Counted from the stretch's first letter, positions 1 through 10,300 are shown. The stretch is DNA of 64,000 bases from Candidatus Poseidoniaceae archaeon (GCA_949372645.1 CASIAP010000009.1:1-64000), one strand, 5' to 3'. Numbers and translations are program-made. Notes: a model not told the origin generated them from the letters alone.

Positions 1-1
1 C

Positions 2-556
2 CGCGCGACGTTAGCGGAAGCCTTGGAAAGCGATTTACTGCTTATTTTAGCTGATGTTAGTGACAAGCCCGAAGAATTAGAACGAAAACTCTTCACTTCA
101 CGCAGCGAAGTATTCACTCGCTTTTACGGTGAAGAAATCGATGAAGAATTCCCATGGAATTCAGTCGATACGTCCGTAGTCAACCACGTCGTAACCGTTT
201 TGACCAAATGCGACCAGGCAACGGAAGCCCAAAAAGAGGAAGGGATTGCAACGGTTGCTGCACTCGGTTTGCCCGAACCAATCCTCATTTCAGCCCATTC
301 GGGTGAAGGTATGCAGGAGCTCAAGGATACAATTCTCTTGCATCTTTTCGGCCCCCCGATGGATTTGTTTCTCCTTCCAGTTCCTGCAGAAGGTGGCCGA
401 GCAGTGGAAGGCTTGGTTTCAGATGTCTATGAAGCAGGATTGGTGGCGGGCCGAACCAATCACATTGACGGCATAGTGGAATTGAGGGTTTGGATACACG
501 ACCACGCGTTGGCAAGATTGCTTGCACACTCAAAACACCGCATTGAAGTGAAGTAG
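2..556 (+). CDS. hflX: GTPase HflX, C-terminal part (5' end outside window)
   Basis: The reading frame is open from the left edge, so this is the C-terminal ~184 residues of a longer protein. The first visible residues, ATLAEALESDLLLILADVSD, match the stretch that follows the G3 region in the HflX/Obg-related GTPase family. A G4-type motif (TKCD) and a G5-type motif (SAHSGEG) follow at the expected spacing, and the remainder is the C-terminal end of the HflX architecture. HflX is a ribosome-associated GTPase that splits or rescues stalled ribosomes; that role is family knowledge. The Walker A, G2 and G3 motifs lie upstream of the window and cannot be checked. The downstream gene starts 21 bp after the stop, so the two are probably co-transcribed. 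Confidence 0.85.
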   Translation, partial: RATLAEALESDLLLILADVSDKPEELERKLFTSRSEVFTRFYGEEIDEEFPWNSVDTSVVNHVVTVLTKCDQATEAQKEEGIATVAALGLPEPILISAHSGEGMQELKDTILLHLFGPPMDLFLLPVPAEGGRAVEGLVSDVYEAGLVAGRTNHIDGIVELRVWIHDHALARLLAHSKHRIEVK

Positions 557-576
557 GACGGCATCTTACGCAAAGC

Positions 577-1518
577 ATGGCCGAGTTGGAGGGAGGCGCT
601 TCGAGCAGCGAGGACCCCTCAGAAGTAACCGACTATATTGACGAATTAACGGGGCTGTCCGAGCCAAAAGGAGACCTTACCTTCGCCTCTTCATCGACCG
701 TACTTTCAATGCCGGACCCAATAATGCACCCCATGGGTCAAGCCATCGGGGTGTTTCTCTTGTTCATCTGTCTACTTGGCTTTCTCAACGGTGCAGATTT
801 CGCCTCACCAGATTCAGGACTTGTCCGGCCAGATGAATTCGTCTATCGGCTCTCTTTGACTGCCCCAGACGAAACAGCGACTTTCCGCGGAGTCGTTTAC
901 GATGATGAAAATGAGCCCTTGGAAAACGCCACGGTTCATATTTCATGGGACGATGGCGGCATATGGAACTCAACAGAAACTCAAACACAGGCTGATGGCT
1001 CCTTTGAATTCGAACGCCTTGATCCAGGATTAACACGCGTCGATATCATCATAGAACGCGACAATCATCGCGACGTTTATTCGAATCGCGTGTTGCTTTC
1101 CCCCCCTGCAATGATTGAACCAATTGGTTTCACCACCATTGATTTCACAATCCCTTCACCAGAATCCTTTGCCGCTCAGCCTTGCTCGAATGAGGCAGAT
1201 GATTGCGAGATACGGGCCATTGATTTGACTCCAGAGCAGATGGACCATCCATTGATGGACTCTGGTGCTTCAAGTATTTACATCACCATTGGATTTGCTT
1301 TCATGGGTCTAGCATTGATTGCCACAGGGTTCACTCTCTGGGCTATGAAAAGTGGTTCAGTTGTCATTCTGAGAACTGCAGCCTCACTCTCCTTTTTCGG
1401 AATGGGCCATTATTACACCGCATGTTGCTTCGGAATCGTAGCCTTCCTCCTCACCTTTGCCGTACCAAAACGTCGTATTCCGATGGGGGAAGAAACCCCT
1501 CCAAGCGGACAATCATGA
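577..1518 (+). CDS. membrane protein with carboxypeptidase-regulatory-like (Ig-like) domain
   Basis: 313 residues. An acidic N-terminal ~50 residues is followed by a membrane segment (GQAIGVFLLFICLLGFL, about residues 54-70). Next comes an extracytoplasmic beta domain at about 100-165 (FRGVVYDDENEPLENATVHI ... DGSFEFERLDPG), which has the look of the CarboxypepD_reg/DUF4198-type fold used for surface display. Two or three hydrophobic segments lie at about 230-300 (YITIGFAFMGLALIATGF; GIVAFLLTFAVP). It probably sits in the cytoplasmic membrane with the beta domain outside. Function is unknown. It lies between hflX and a propeller gene on the same strand with small gaps, so an operon is likely, but nothing links it functionally to HflX. 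Confidence 0.75.
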   Translation: MAELEGGASSSEDPSEVTDYIDELTGLSEPKGDLTFASSSTVLSMPDPIMHPMGQAIGVFLLFICLLGFLNGADFASPDSGLVRPDEFVYRLSLTAPDETATFRGVVYDDENEPLENATVHISWDDGGIWNSTETQTQADGSFEFERLDPGLTRVDIIIERDNHRDVYSNRVLLSPPAMIEPIGFTTIDFTIPSPESFAAQPCSNEADDCEIRAIDLTPEQMDHPLMDSGASSIYITIGFAFMGLALIATGFTLWAMKSGSVVILRTAASLSFFGMGHYYTACCFGIVAFLLTFAVPKRRIPMGEETPPSGQS

Positions 1519-1565
1519 TGCAAGCGCCCCATCCAACTTAAGGGGGCTCAGCCCAACAGGGCTCC

Positions 1566-2636
1566 ATGGACCTCTTCGCCTCGGCATGGATGACGCGGTC
1601 TCTTGGCGAATCCGTTTCTGCAGTTCACCTCGAGCAAGGTGGAGGGATTTTCGCTGGCGGATGGAATGGCAACCTCAAACACTGGGATGCTGAAGGGGAA
1701 CTGGTGTGGACGGCAACATTACCTGATCGAATTACCGTTCTTGCCATTCATGAAGATTTAGTATTTGCAACAGCAGGATTGCATGTCGTTTGTCTCGAAG
1801 CGGCAACAGGTGACCAAAGATGGAGCCATGCCTTAGAAGGTAGTGCAGATTCTCTTTATCCCTTCAAAGAAAACTTGTATGCAGTCTCTTCGGTCTACGA
1901 TATTGAGCATAATGATTTTCTTGAATCAGCGGTTTGGAATTTTTCATTCGACGGAACGATGAACTGGATTCAACGAATGGATGAACGCCCATGGACCATC
2001 CAAGAATTCAAAGGAAAATTATATTTTGGCTTGGGGCGACCTAAATGCGGCTTCTCAGCAATCGACTCCCAAGGCACAATCACGCATAATTCTGTCAAAA
2101 CCGATTCACCGATTACCTGTGGTTCAACAAAGAACTCAGCTATGCTGTTCGGTCATGCTAACGGCGCAGTTTCAAATCAAAAAGGCAAAGTTATTTTCTT
2201 GGAACAAAGCGCAATTGAACTTCTTCACGCAACGCCTGAAGGCTACGTTGCCGCATTGGAAGATGGAACACTTCTTTCGAGAAAAGCCAAGATAGAGCAA
2301 TGGTCAGCGGCTGGAAGCACCGTCAACGTCCAATCAAGTGGCTTTTCATTCCAAGGGAACCAAACTCACTGGGCAGGCCGCTGGTCGGGTTCCCAAGGAT
2401 CCATCGAAATTCGAAACATTGATTCAGGAACCCTCTTGGTATTGACTCAAAGCCCTCGTTGTGAATCGATTGCGTCTGATTCAACTCGCGTAGCTCTTGG
2501 TTTTGAAAACGGAGAAATCCGACTTTGGGAACGCAGTATGTTCGAACGCCGTCTACTCAGCGGTCATGAAATTGAAGAAAAGAATGAACGAAAATCAGCC
2601 CTTCAAGACAAACTCCGAGCTCTCCGAGACAGATGA
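1566..2636 (+). CDS. WD40/PQQ-like beta-propeller protein
   Basis: 356 residues with repeated blade-like segments such as FAGGWNGNLKHWDAEGELVW, GLHVVCLEAATGDQRWSHAL and VALGFENGEIRLWERSMFE. These resemble WD40 or quinoprotein-type propeller blades (a G-x-h-x-h-W/D pattern every ~40 residues). There is no signal peptide, so it is probably cytoplasmic. The C-terminal ~25 residues (EIEEKNERKSALQDKLRALRDR) form a charged helix, possibly for oligomerisation. The ATG at 1566 is used because an in-frame TAA lies at 1539-1541. The likely role is a scaffold for protein contacts; no substrate can be assigned. It converges on the minus-strand gene ending at 2648. Confidence 0.7.
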   Translation: MDLFASAWMTRSLGESVSAVHLEQGGGIFAGGWNGNLKHWDAEGELVWTATLPDRITVLAIHEDLVFATAGLHVVCLEAATGDQRWSHALEGSADSLYPFKENLYAVSSVYDIEHNDFLESAVWNFSFDGTMNWIQRMDERPWTIQEFKGKLYFGLGRPKCGFSAIDSQGTITHNSVKTDSPITCGSTKNSAMLFGHANGAVSNQKGKVIFLEQSAIELLHATPEGYVAALEDGTLLSRKAKIEQWSAAGSTVNVQSSGFSFQGNQTHWAGRWSGSQGSIEIRNIDSGTLLVLTQSPRCESIASDSTRVALGFENGEIRLWERSMFERRLLSGHEIEEKNERKSALQDKLRALRDR

Positions 2637-2647
2637 ATGTTCCTTCA

Positions 2648-3469
2648 TCAGTTATCCCAAACGCTTACCGGAGTATCTGCTACGCTACTGGAATCGATAT
2701 CTGCACCAACAGTGTACTGCTGTTGCTGTTGCGGCATTTCCCCTCTTGGTTGCACAGGGGTTTGAGTTTGCATCTGCATTCCCGGAGCCATATTTTGCTG
2801 AGGTATATATCCAATCACTGGCGTAGAGTTCCCACCCGTTACGATTCCGACCAAAAGAAAGATTCCACCCAGGCCACAACAACACGCTCCAATTGTTGCA
2901 AGTAGTCCACTGCCAAGTATCTTCAAACTTCCGCCTAAAAAGGCCAACCCGTACTCGTCATTGTCCATGATATACAAGCTTGTATTGCTGGAAATAGTGT
3001 AATTTTCACCGATGGAACAGTCATACTCGGTTGTGGTGTCAAGAGTGGCACAAACATAGGCAAAAAGTATTCTTCCATCATCAGGGAGTGGGTCGAATTG
3101 CCGATCTGAGAACTCTTCCTCATCGTCTGATGGCGCCCGGCATGAGAATTCACTGGCCGATTCTGTGACATCATTACCCTGGGAATCAATCACTGTGAAT
3201 GAGACGTTTTGACAAGCATCAGTCTTCCCATCGCCATCATCATCGTCATAGTTTCCATCCATCATGAGGTACCATCCACCGGAACCGGCCCCATCATCGT
3301 CCGCGAATGTATACGAAAATGTAGTGCTGGGGCCTTGAATGTAGTCATCAGGATCAACTTCCGCGACATCATCCAACCCATCGCTTCCACTCGACCAAGC
3401 TATTCCGAGAGAAGCCAACGCAAGTACGATGCTGATTCCTCCAACGATTAACATGGGTTTATTGGCCAT
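2648..3469 (-). CDS. membrane-anchored acidic surface protein, unknown function
   Basis: 273 residues. The N-terminus MANKPMLIVGGISIVLALAS is a signal anchor or uncleaved signal peptide. The ~150-residue ectodomain is rich in Asp, Ser and Gly, with paired Cys and DDDGDGK-type stretches that could bind calcium. A second membrane segment (LLATIGACCCGLGGIFLLVG) at about 182-205 is followed by a ~65-residue Gln/Pro/Met-rich tail. That gives two membrane passes with the ectodomain outside. No family is recognised. A TATA-like box at 3490-3497 lies about 25 bp upstream of the ATG, which suggests a leaderless transcript. The gene is isolated on its strand. Confidence 0.7.
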   Translation of the reverse strand: MANKPMLIVGGISIVLALASLGIAWSSGSDGLDDVAEVDPDDYIQGPSTTFSYTFADDDGAGSGGWYLMMDGNYDDDDGDGKTDACQNVSFTVIDSQGNDVTESASEFSCRAPSDDEEEFSDRQFDPLPDDGRILFAYVCATLDTTTEYDCSIGENYTISSNTSLYIMDNDEYGLAFLGGSLKILGSGLLATIGACCCGLGGIFLLVGIVTGGNSTPVIGYIPQQNMAPGMQMQTQTPVQPRGEMPQQQQQYTVGADIDSSSVADTPVSVWDN

Positions 3470-3489
3470 AAAACTGCTAATGGGTGCAG

Positions 3490-3497
3490 ATACTTAA
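3490..3497 (-). promoter_or_regulatory. TATA-like box for the gene starting at 3469
   Basis: Read on the minus strand this is TTAAGTAT, an AT-rich box A-like element centred about 25 bp upstream of the ATG at 3469. The spacing matches an archaeal TATA box serving a leaderless transcript. No Shine-Dalgarno-like sequence precedes the ATG. Confidence 0.35.
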
Positions 3498-3560
3498 CAG
3501 AACTGCCCAACTAAAACGATATCTTTATGATATCACTATGATAGCGCAACCTGAGCCAGT

Positions 3561-4502
3561 ATGCAAGCAGCACCCACACAACAAACTCTCGAGCCAAGAG
3601 TGGACGAAATCATGTTCAAGGATGTAGATCAAGCCACCATCAACGGGTTTGTCGGCCTCGGCGTTCACATCTTAGGGGTGCCACTCATTTTCCTTGCAAC
3701 TTTCATCTTCTATGAACTAGGGGGGTTTGGAGTCGCAATCGGAATTCTTCTTCAAGTCTTTATCGGCATTGCTTGGTTCATTATGTTCAACAGCTACCTC
3801 ATCGTTAATCCGAACGAAGGAGTTGCACTGCAATTTTTCGGCAAATATGCCGGAACCGTCGACGACGAAGGCTTCCATTACCTCCTCAACCCTTTATTCG
3901 AAAAGCGAAAAATATCTCTCAGGATTCGGAATTTCGAATCTACGAAACTCAAGGTGAACGACGTCAACGCAAATCCAATTGAAATTGGAGCAGTCGTTGT
4001 TTGGAAAGTCGTCGATACCGCTGAAGCACTGTTTGAAGTCGAAAACTACCATGATTATGTCCAAATCCAAAGTGAAGCAGCATTGCGCGCTATGGCGACA
4101 AAATATCCTTACGATATTATCGAAGACAAAGACGTGGGCGGCATCGCACTATCGAGTCACCAAGAAGTAATTGCACAAGAACTGCAACTTTCAATCGAAG
4201 CTCGTCTAAAGAGAGCAGGAATCCAAGTTCTCGAAGCACGAATCAGCCACCTTGCCTACTCTCAAGAGATCGCCCAGGCCATGCTTCGCCGCCAACAAGC
4301 AAGTGCAGTTGTTGCAGCACGCAGTGAGATCGTCAAAGGAGCCGTTGGCATGGTTGAACTTGCTCTTGAGCAACTCAGCGCGAAGAACATCATCGAACTG
4401 GATGAAGACAAGAAAGCATCGATGGTCAGCAACCTACTGGTCGTTCTCTGTTCAGAGACAGACACAACGCCAATTGTTAACACGGGAACACTCTATCAGT
4501 GA
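3561..4502 (+). CDS. SPFH/band-7 (stomatin/prohibitin-like) membrane protein
   Basis: 313 residues. Two closely spaced hydrophobic segments at about 24-75 form a membrane hairpin. The SPFH (band 7) domain follows, beginning at [20 protein letters not shown] and continuing through [28 protein letters not shown] and [19 protein letters not shown], which are typical positions. The rest is the helical region seen in stomatins ([40 protein letters not shown]). Such proteins oligomerise into membrane rings or microdomains and scaffold other membrane proteins. It is the first gene of a four-gene operon with two small membrane proteins and a ribbon-helix-helix protein. Its client is unknown. Confidence 0.85.
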   Translation: MQAAPTQQTLEPRVDEIMFKDVDQATINGFVGLGVHILGVPLIFLATFIFYELGGFGVAIGILLQVFIGIAWFIMFNSYLIVNPNEGVALQFFGKYAGTVDDEGFHYLLNPLFEKRKISLRIRNFESTKLKVNDVNANPIEIGAVVVWKVVDTAEALFEVENYHDYVQIQSEAALRAMATKYPYDIIEDKDVGGIALSSHQEVIAQELQLSIEARLKRAGIQVLEARISHLAYSQEIAQAMLRRQQASAVVAARSEIVKGAVGMVELALEQLSAKNIIELDEDKKASMVSNLLVVLCSETDTTPIVNTGTLYQ

Positions 4503-4511
4503 GGCGGGACA

Positions 4512-4733
4512 ATGAGGGTAGAATTACTTACTACTCTTGCAATTCCAATCCTTGTTTCGTTGCTGATGTTTAGTTACGCTGGCTTTTGTTGGATGAAGCA
4601 AAAAGTTCACGTTCGCGGTAAGGGTTGGCAGACCAGAGAGGAAAGCCCAAAAACGTTCTACTTTACTGTAGGCATAATGATTCTCTTGGGGATTGGCCAA
4701 CTTGCCAGTTCGCTCTACTTTGTGAGATTTTAA
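4512..4733 (+). CDS. small two-pass membrane protein
   Basis: 73 residues with two hydrophobic helices: LLTTLAIPILVSLLMFSYAGF near the N-terminus and YFTVGIMILLGIGQLASSLYFV near the C-terminus. A basic loop (KQKVHVRGKGWQTREESPK) joins them. It starts 9 bp after the SPFH stop and is followed by the ribbon-helix-helix gene. The position suggests a partner or cargo of the SPFH assembly, which is inference only. No family is recognised. Confidence 0.6.
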   Translation: MRVELLTTLAIPILVSLLMFSYAGFCWMKQKVHVRGKGWQTREESPKTFYFTVGIMILLGIGQLASSLYFVRF

Positions 4734-4753
4734 TAATTCAAGGAGCGGTGAAG

Positions 4754-4897
4754 ATGACGAAGAAGAAAATCCTCCTTCGAATTGACCCAGACCTCCATGA
4801 AGTACTAAGGCGAATGTCAGAGGCGGAGATGCGTTCAGTTAATGGCCAAATCGAATTTTTATTGAAGAAAGCAATCATTGAACAGAGAGGGGAATGA
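4754..4897 (+). CDS. Arc-like ribbon-helix-helix protein
   Basis: 47 residues, starting at the ATG preceded by an AAGGAGCGGTG ribosome-binding site. The pattern KKKILLRIDPDLHEVLRRMS (strand, then helix) followed by EMRSVNGQIEFLLKKAIIEQ (second helix) is the Arc/MetJ ribbon-helix-helix signature, including the conserved SVNGQIE turn. Such proteins bind DNA as dimers. Small Arc-like genes are often found beside SPFH genes, and this arrangement agrees with that. It probably regulates its own operon. A longer in-frame extension starting at 4625 is rejected because it overlaps the preceding gene and lacks a good initiation region. Confidence 0.75.
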   Translation: MTKKKILLRIDPDLHEVLRRMSEAEMRSVNGQIEFLLKKAIIEQRGE

Positions 4898-5169
4898 AAA
4901 TGGAACAAGAAAACCAACAACAAGAACCTCATTTTATATCGAAATGGTTTGGATTCAGCGGTTGGCGCGTAATGTCGACAACGGCAAGAATCTTGACTCA
5001 AATTATTTACCGGGTTTTCTTCTTACTTGGACTGGCAGTCCTCATTATTGCCTACGGCACACTTACAGGTTCAGACCCTGGGGCGTTGGCAATATTCTCA
5101 ATCATTGTCGGATGGTTCCTCATCTTCCAAGCCATCATCAACTTCATCTTCGTTGAAGGTTCACGCTGA
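4894..5169 (+). CDS. small membrane protein, DUF4282-like
   Basis: 91 residues. Its ATG overlaps the stop of the ribbon-helix-helix gene (ATGA), so translation is probably coupled. A soluble ~30-residue N-terminus (EQENQQQEPHFISKWFGFSG) precedes two membrane helices (ILTQIIYRVFFLLGLAVLII and LAIFSIIVGWFLIFQAIINF). The layout, with a short polar head, a Y-R/F-F-L-L motif and two helices, resembles DUF4282 proteins; I cannot confirm that without a profile search. It is the last gene of the SPFH operon and converges on fumarase. Confidence 0.6.
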   Translation: MKMEQENQQQEPHFISKWFGFSGWRVMSTTARILTQIIYRVFFLLGLAVLIIAYGTLTGSDPGALAIFSIIVGWFLIFQAIINFIFVEGSR

Positions 5170-5176
5170 GCGAACT

Positions 5177-6577
5177 TCAATTTGGTGAGCGTGGGCCAGT
5201 CATTTCTTCTGGCCGCACCCATGCATCGAATTCTTCATTGGTCAAGTATTCTAATTCAAGAGCAGATGCCCTCAAGGTTAATCCCTTTTCATGAGCATTT
5301 TTGGCAATCTTAGCCGCTTTATCGTATCCAATATGGTTGTTGAGTGCAGTAACGAGCATCAACGAATTTTCAAGGTGTGCTGCGATATTTTCTTCAACAG
5401 GTTCCAAACCTTCAACACATTTGGTTCTAAACGTGGTGCATGAATCTGTTAGGAGGCGGATGGAATGGAGCAGATTATGAATCATCATTGGTTTGAACAC
5501 ATTCAATTCAAAATTTCCTTGGCTGCCTCCAACTGTAATGGCCACGTTATTTCCCATCACTTGACAACACACCATAGTCAATGCTTCTGCCTGAGTTGGG
5601 TTGACTTTCCCAGGCATAATCGAAGAGCCAGGCTCGTTGGCTGGTAACGCCAACTCTCCGAACCCACACCTCGGGCCTGAGCCGAGCCATCGTACATCAT
5701 TTGCAATTTTCATTAAAGAGACTGCAAGAGTATTGAGGGCGCCTGAAGCGGCTACGACCGCATCATGTGCAGCAAGTTGAGCGAATTTATTTTCGGCCGA
5801 ACAGAAGGAGAGGCCAGTAATATTGGCAATTTCATCTGCCACCATTTGAGCAAATAATGGATGCGTATTGAGGCCAGTGCCGACCGCAGTTCCACCAAGG
5901 GCCAATTCGAATAAATCATCGAGCGCAAAATCAATTCGTCGCAGATCAGCATCGAGTTGAGCAACCCATCCCGATGCTTCTTGCCCGAGTGTGAGGGGTA
6001 CAGCATCCATTAAGTGGGTACGGCCGATTTTGACGATGTCTTTCCAAGCATCGGCTTTTACAGACAGAGCATCGCGGAGTGAGCGAACACTTGGGAGTAA
6101 GTTGTGGGTAATTGCCTCTGCAGCAGCGATGTGCATTGCAGTGGGAAAGGTGTCGTTTGATGATTGTGCGCGATTGACGTGGTCGTTCGGATGGACGGGG
6201 GTTTTGGACCCCATGACGCCGCCTGCAAGCTCAATAGCACGGTTCGCAATGACTTCATTCGAATTCATATTCGATTGTGTTCCACTTCCAGTTTGCCAAA
6301 CGCGAAGCGGAAAGTGTTCATCGAGGCAATTCTCCAAGACCTCTTGTGATGCAGCAATAATCAGGTCACCAACTTCCGGGTCAAGTTGCTTGAGTGCCAC
6401 ATTTGTTTTTGCAGCAGCTTGTTTGAGGATCCCAAAAGCACGGATGACGCCAACAGGCATTGTGTCATCTCCAATATCGAAATTAATTAGAGAGCGGGCG
6501 GTTTGGCACCCGTAGTATTTGTCTGCAGGAACTTCAAGTTCGCCCATAGTATCGGCTTCGATACGAACATCGGCCAT
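5177..6577 (-). CDS. fumC: class II fumarate hydratase
   Basis: 466 residues from the ATG at 6577; a TTG two codons upstream is less likely. It catalyses the reversible hydration of fumarate to L-malate in the TCA cycle, in the cytoplasm. Signature elements of the fumarase/aspartase superfamily are all present: [18 protein letters not shown] near residue 100, [20 protein letters not shown], the [18 protein letters not shown] segment with the catalytic His pair partner, and the mobile loop [16 protein letters not shown] with the catalytic Ser. Length matches the FumC type, not the iron-sulfur class I enzyme. It lies upstream of nothing on its own strand and ends 7 bp from the convergent small membrane protein gene. 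Confidence 0.95.
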   Translation of the reverse strand: MADVRIEADTMGELEVPADKYYGCQTARSLINFDIGDDTMPVGVIRAFGILKQAAAKTNVALKQLDPEVGDLIIAASQEVLENCLDEHFPLRVWQTGSGTQSNMNSNEVIANRAIELAGGVMGSKTPVHPNDHVNRAQSSNDTFPTAMHIAAAEAITHNLLPSVRSLRDALSVKADAWKDIVKIGRTHLMDAVPLTLGQEASGWVAQLDADLRRIDFALDDLFELALGGTAVGTGLNTHPLFAQMVADEIANITGLSFCSAENKFAQLAAHDAVVAASGALNTLAVSLMKIANDVRWLGSGPRCGFGELALPANEPGSSIMPGKVNPTQAEALTMVCCQVMGNNVAITVGGSQGNFELNVFKPMMIHNLLHSIRLLTDSCTTFRTKCVEGLEPVEENIAAHLENSLMLVTALNNHIGYDKAAKIAKNAHEKGLTLRASALELEYLTNEEFDAWVRPEEMTGPRSPN

Positions 6578-6707
6578 GTCCAACCCTCGGGGATGAACTT
6601 CTTCACAGTTCGCACACAGAACCCATCGTTCTCACCGACTTTACAAATTTGGCTAAAATTGGCCGCAGCAATCCGAAGAGACACTCCCATCCCTATTTTA
6701 TGCGGAG

Positions 6708-6725
6708 CGGGTGGAACTTCACCCG
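6708..6725. repeat. short inverted repeat between cyclophilin and fumarase genes
   Basis: CGGGTG (6708-6713) and CACCCG (6720-6725) form a perfect 6-bp stem around a 6-nt loop. It lies in the 221-bp non-coding stretch between the 3' end of the cyclophilin gene and the start of fumC. It could be a weak terminator or operator. No gene is seen in this stretch. Confidence 0.25.
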
Positions 6726-6790
6726 AACTTGGTAAAAAGTCAAAAACACTAATTTAAACGAGTGCTGAGTCAACGTCTCGCTTTTCTTAA

Positions 6791-6810
6791 ACGCTTCATC
6801 ACTGAAGCGT
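6791..6810 (-). terminator. hairpin spanning the stop of the cyclophilin gene
   Basis: ACGCTTCA (6791-6798) and TGAAGCGT (6803-6810) form a perfect 8-bp stem with a 4-nt loop. The element contains the TGA stop of the minus-strand cyclophilin gene and is followed, in the direction of transcription, by TTTAAGAAAAGC. It may be a 3'-end or stability hairpin; archaeal termination relies mainly on T-runs, so its terminator role is tentative. Confidence 0.35.
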
Positions 6811-7278
6811 AACGCGAATAATTTGTTGCGGAGTACTTGGGCGGTCTCCAGGGAGTTTATCGCACATTTCGATAGCCTTGACAACATCCATACCTGCACT
6901 AACCTCGCCAAAGACAGCGTGGTTTCCGTCGAGCCAAGGAGTGGCGATGGTGGTGAGGAAAAATTGTGAGCCACCTGTGTTTTTTCCAGCGTTAGCCATC
7001 GAGAAGACTCCAGGCTTGCTGTGCTTGAGGTTCAATGCTGAAGCTTCGCAAGGAATCTTCCAGCCTGGGCCGCCTTGTCCTGCACGTCGGTCTGAAGGGT
7101 CGCGGGAATGAGGGCAACCGCCTTGGATCATGAAGTTCTCAATCACGCGGTGGAAGTGGAGGCCGTTGTAATGTCCAGCTTCGACTAATTTGACGAAATT
7201 CGCTACAGTATCGGGCGCTTCTTCGTTGTAGAGATCAATGGTAATGTTACCTGCACTGGTTTCCATAAGGGCTTGCAT
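6799..7278 (-). CDS. ppiB: cyclophilin-type peptidyl-prolyl cis-trans isomerase
   Basis: 159 residues, from the ATG at 7278 preceded by GGAGAG. The short bacterial-type cyclophilin layout is clear: ITIDLYNEEAPDTVANFVKL, then HYNGLHFHRVIENFMIQGG containing the catalytic FHRVI..F.IQGG motif, then GVFSMANAGKNTGGSQFFLT and PWLDGNHAVFGEV. The catalytic Arg of FHRV and the Q of IQGG are intact. It isomerises X-Pro peptide bonds during protein folding. There is no signal peptide, so it is cytoplasmic. The neighbour downstream on the strand is fumC. Confidence 0.93.
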   Translation of the reverse strand: MQALMETSAGNITIDLYNEEAPDTVANFVKLVEAGHYNGLHFHRVIENFMIQGGCPHSRDPSDRRAGQGGPGWKIPCEASALNLKHSKPGVFSMANAGKNTGGSQFFLTTIATPWLDGNHAVFGEVSAGMDVVKAIEMCDKLPGDRPSTPQQIIRVTLQ

Positions 7279-7335
7279 AGAACTCTCCAGCCATCGGAGG
7301 GTCAAGAGCATTCGCCTTCTTCTTTAATTGAAAAG

Positions 7336-10300
7336 TTAAGCTTTCAACCATGGGCGGAAGTGCTGGTCGGCATATGTTCGAGCATAATCTGCAGGATATC
7401 CGGCAGTGGTTAATTGCTGTTCATAGGCAAGTTGTTCAGCCGTAATGCTTGGATCTGCAGCAGGGGGCAATCCGGTAATAGAAGCATAAGCCATCTGTTG
7501 TTGGTCAAATAACTTGTCTTCACTCGCACTACTGCCGCGTCCACGAACGACCAATACGAGTGAAAGAATGAGTATCAGGATTGCGCCAGCTACGATTCCG
7601 AGCGTTACGGTATCCATTCCAAAGATTTCCGAACTCGATTGAGCACCGTCCTCAGTCGTGTCACCTTCATCGTTATTTGATGCAGTATCGTCATTTCCTT
7701 CATCAGTAACATTACTGTCTACGGTGTCATTATTGCCTAAAGTGGCGTTGCTATCATCGGTAGTGTTGAGTTCATCGTCTTCAATCTCGCAACCATCGGA
7801 TCCAACAACAGTTCCTTCAACAGTTCCAGGACATTGGTCATTGACGTCATCAACACCATCATCATCTTGGTCGGTATCGGCAGGAGGGCATCCATCGCCC
7901 CCTACTCCATTTGCAACTCCAGGCTCTTCAGGACAGGCATCTCCGTCGATTCCTTCTGGATTGTCGCCATAGGAGTCGCCATCGGAATCAACCGCTTGGC
8001 TTGGTTCGAAAGGCCATAGGTCGTTCAAATTTGAGACTCCATCCTCATCAACATCAGCACATCCTAACCGATCGATGTAGGAGTCGCCATAAGTCGTGGG
8101 GCAATCATCGAGAATTCCATCTCCGGAATCTGTCGTATTGAAACCATCGCGGTCAACATCATTTGCCCATAATTCATCTTCGTTTTGAATAAAGAACGGC
8201 ATGCCAGTTTCTTGATTGTTGGATTCATTTGATTCTATTAGAACATCATCAGCATCGATGGTAAGTCGGCAGTTGTACATTCCAGATACTCTTTCTTCCA
8301 GAGTCGTATAAGCTTCACCGCCTGAGCCGAAAGTCATGTTATATTCTCCACTTACGACAACAGTCTTAGTCGTGATTCGTGCAACTTCTTCTCCTTCCGA
8401 ATCAATGAGGTCAAGATGAAGCGTAATGGTGGCGGCATTGGCATCGCCGCGCAAACTCACTAACTCCCATGTGATTTGAACTTCAGAGCCTGAAGTATGA
8501 TCTGTTGGACAGACCAGAGAAGATATGGCTACATCAGCCGGAGCCGAATCGAGACCTTCAATCGAAAGGTTGTAGAAACCAGCTCCGCCGTTTGATTCAA
8601 TGATTAGCACGTAATCTCCGCTTTGGCCTTCGTATTCACTATCATATGAGGTGAAGAGAGTGCCAAAACTCGAGTTGTCTACATAAGCGATCTGATTCCC
8701 ACTCACATCTTCTAGGGTTGCGGAGAAAGGTAGGGCTGAATCTGCACTAAATTCGATATCGAAATTCTTACCATCATTGATTGTGAAAGCAAAAACATCA
8801 GCTTCATCGAGTCCACTGAAGCAGCCTTCTCCCATCAGTGTTGGGTTTTGGCCAATGTTGATTCCGTTTGCAGCAGGGGCATCTTCTCCGATACCGAGAT
8901 CACTTTGCTGTCCACAGTTGAACGAATTGGAGTCAACGCCTTCGGTTTCGATAATGAGCGTATAGACGCCGAGGCTGGTCCAACTTTGGACGCTGATAAA
9001 GAAAGTGCCACCGGTTCCAGAAAAGCTCGTACTGTCGCCTGTACTGATCGTTTCATCCGTGGCTCCAGCAAGCCAACCTCGCTCAAACCATTCGCCTTGG
9101 TCATCATGGAGATAGACGTCAGCATCTTGGTCGGGAGAATTGACGAGCGTCACTGTTAGATTGAGTCCAGGTGAAACTTCAATTTCAAACCAATCGTCAT
9201 CATCGACATCTTTGTGAACACATCCGTTGATTGTGGTGGAGATATCCATCCCCAGGTAGACCGAAGTTGCTTCATCTTCGCCAGCATCTCCGCCAGACAT
9301 GGCATCGTTTTGGGGTGGGCATGATATTGCTTTCGAATCAATCAGAATCATTTCAAATGATTCACCCGTGTTGTCATCCTCGTTCTTTTCATCAATTTGT
9401 TCATCGGAATCAACCATCGCAAATATTGAATAATTGCCACCCTGGATACTTGAGGGAATGGTAACTGGGAGTTGGAAGAGGCCAGTTTTATTGATGTCCA
9501 AGGCAGAGATACTCATGTTGCCAATTTCAATATCGTGATCTGCTAGAGTACCGTCAACCGAGAGCCATGCGGTAAGCAAGGATGGAGAAGCAAGTTGCGT
9601 TCCAGTATTGTTCACTTCAACATCTAACGTAATACTGCCCCCGGCACCCGCAGCAAGCGGCGCTGTGATGTTGTCGATGACCAAATTTGGTGCTGGAGTC
9701 GAATAGTTCGTCCATATATCCAAGGTCCAATTAACACCTGTTCCAGAACGTGAGAGATTGACGTAATAAATTCCGCCTACGCCATCAAACGAAGTACCAA
9801 ATGTGGAGACAGAGCCTTCGGTTGTGCCAAAGGAATACGTGTAATCAACGAAACCGAGGCTTCCATCGACTAATTCCATATAGACTACAACAGAGTCATT
9901 AAGAATGAGTGTAGCATCAATGGTGTGGTTTACAGGCACATCAAAAGCGAAGACATCGTTTTCATCAATGCCGTCTATGCACCCAGTATAGGATGCTGTA
10001 ACATTGGTGCCCATTGGAGTTGAGGCATTTGATTCGTTCTTTGGAGCGTCAGTGCCAAGGCCTGCATCATCTTGCCCATTTGGATGCAGGTCATCGCAAG
10101 ATTCGCCAACCAGCATGACCCCGGTTGACCAAAGGAAATTATTCGATTCATTTTGTTCAGTGACATTGTCATATCCATCGGAATACACCATCCAATAGTA
10201 AGTGCCATTTGCTAAATTTGAAGGGAGAAGGATTTGAGCCGTTGTGTTACGACTGGTGTTTTCAGCCAAAGACGCTTCAGATTGTGAGGTTCCAATCAGT

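Noticed and set aside
6503-6757. Plus-strand frame opposite the fumarase start
   Set aside because: It overlaps fumC and the intergenic region, has no ribosome-binding site and resembles no family.
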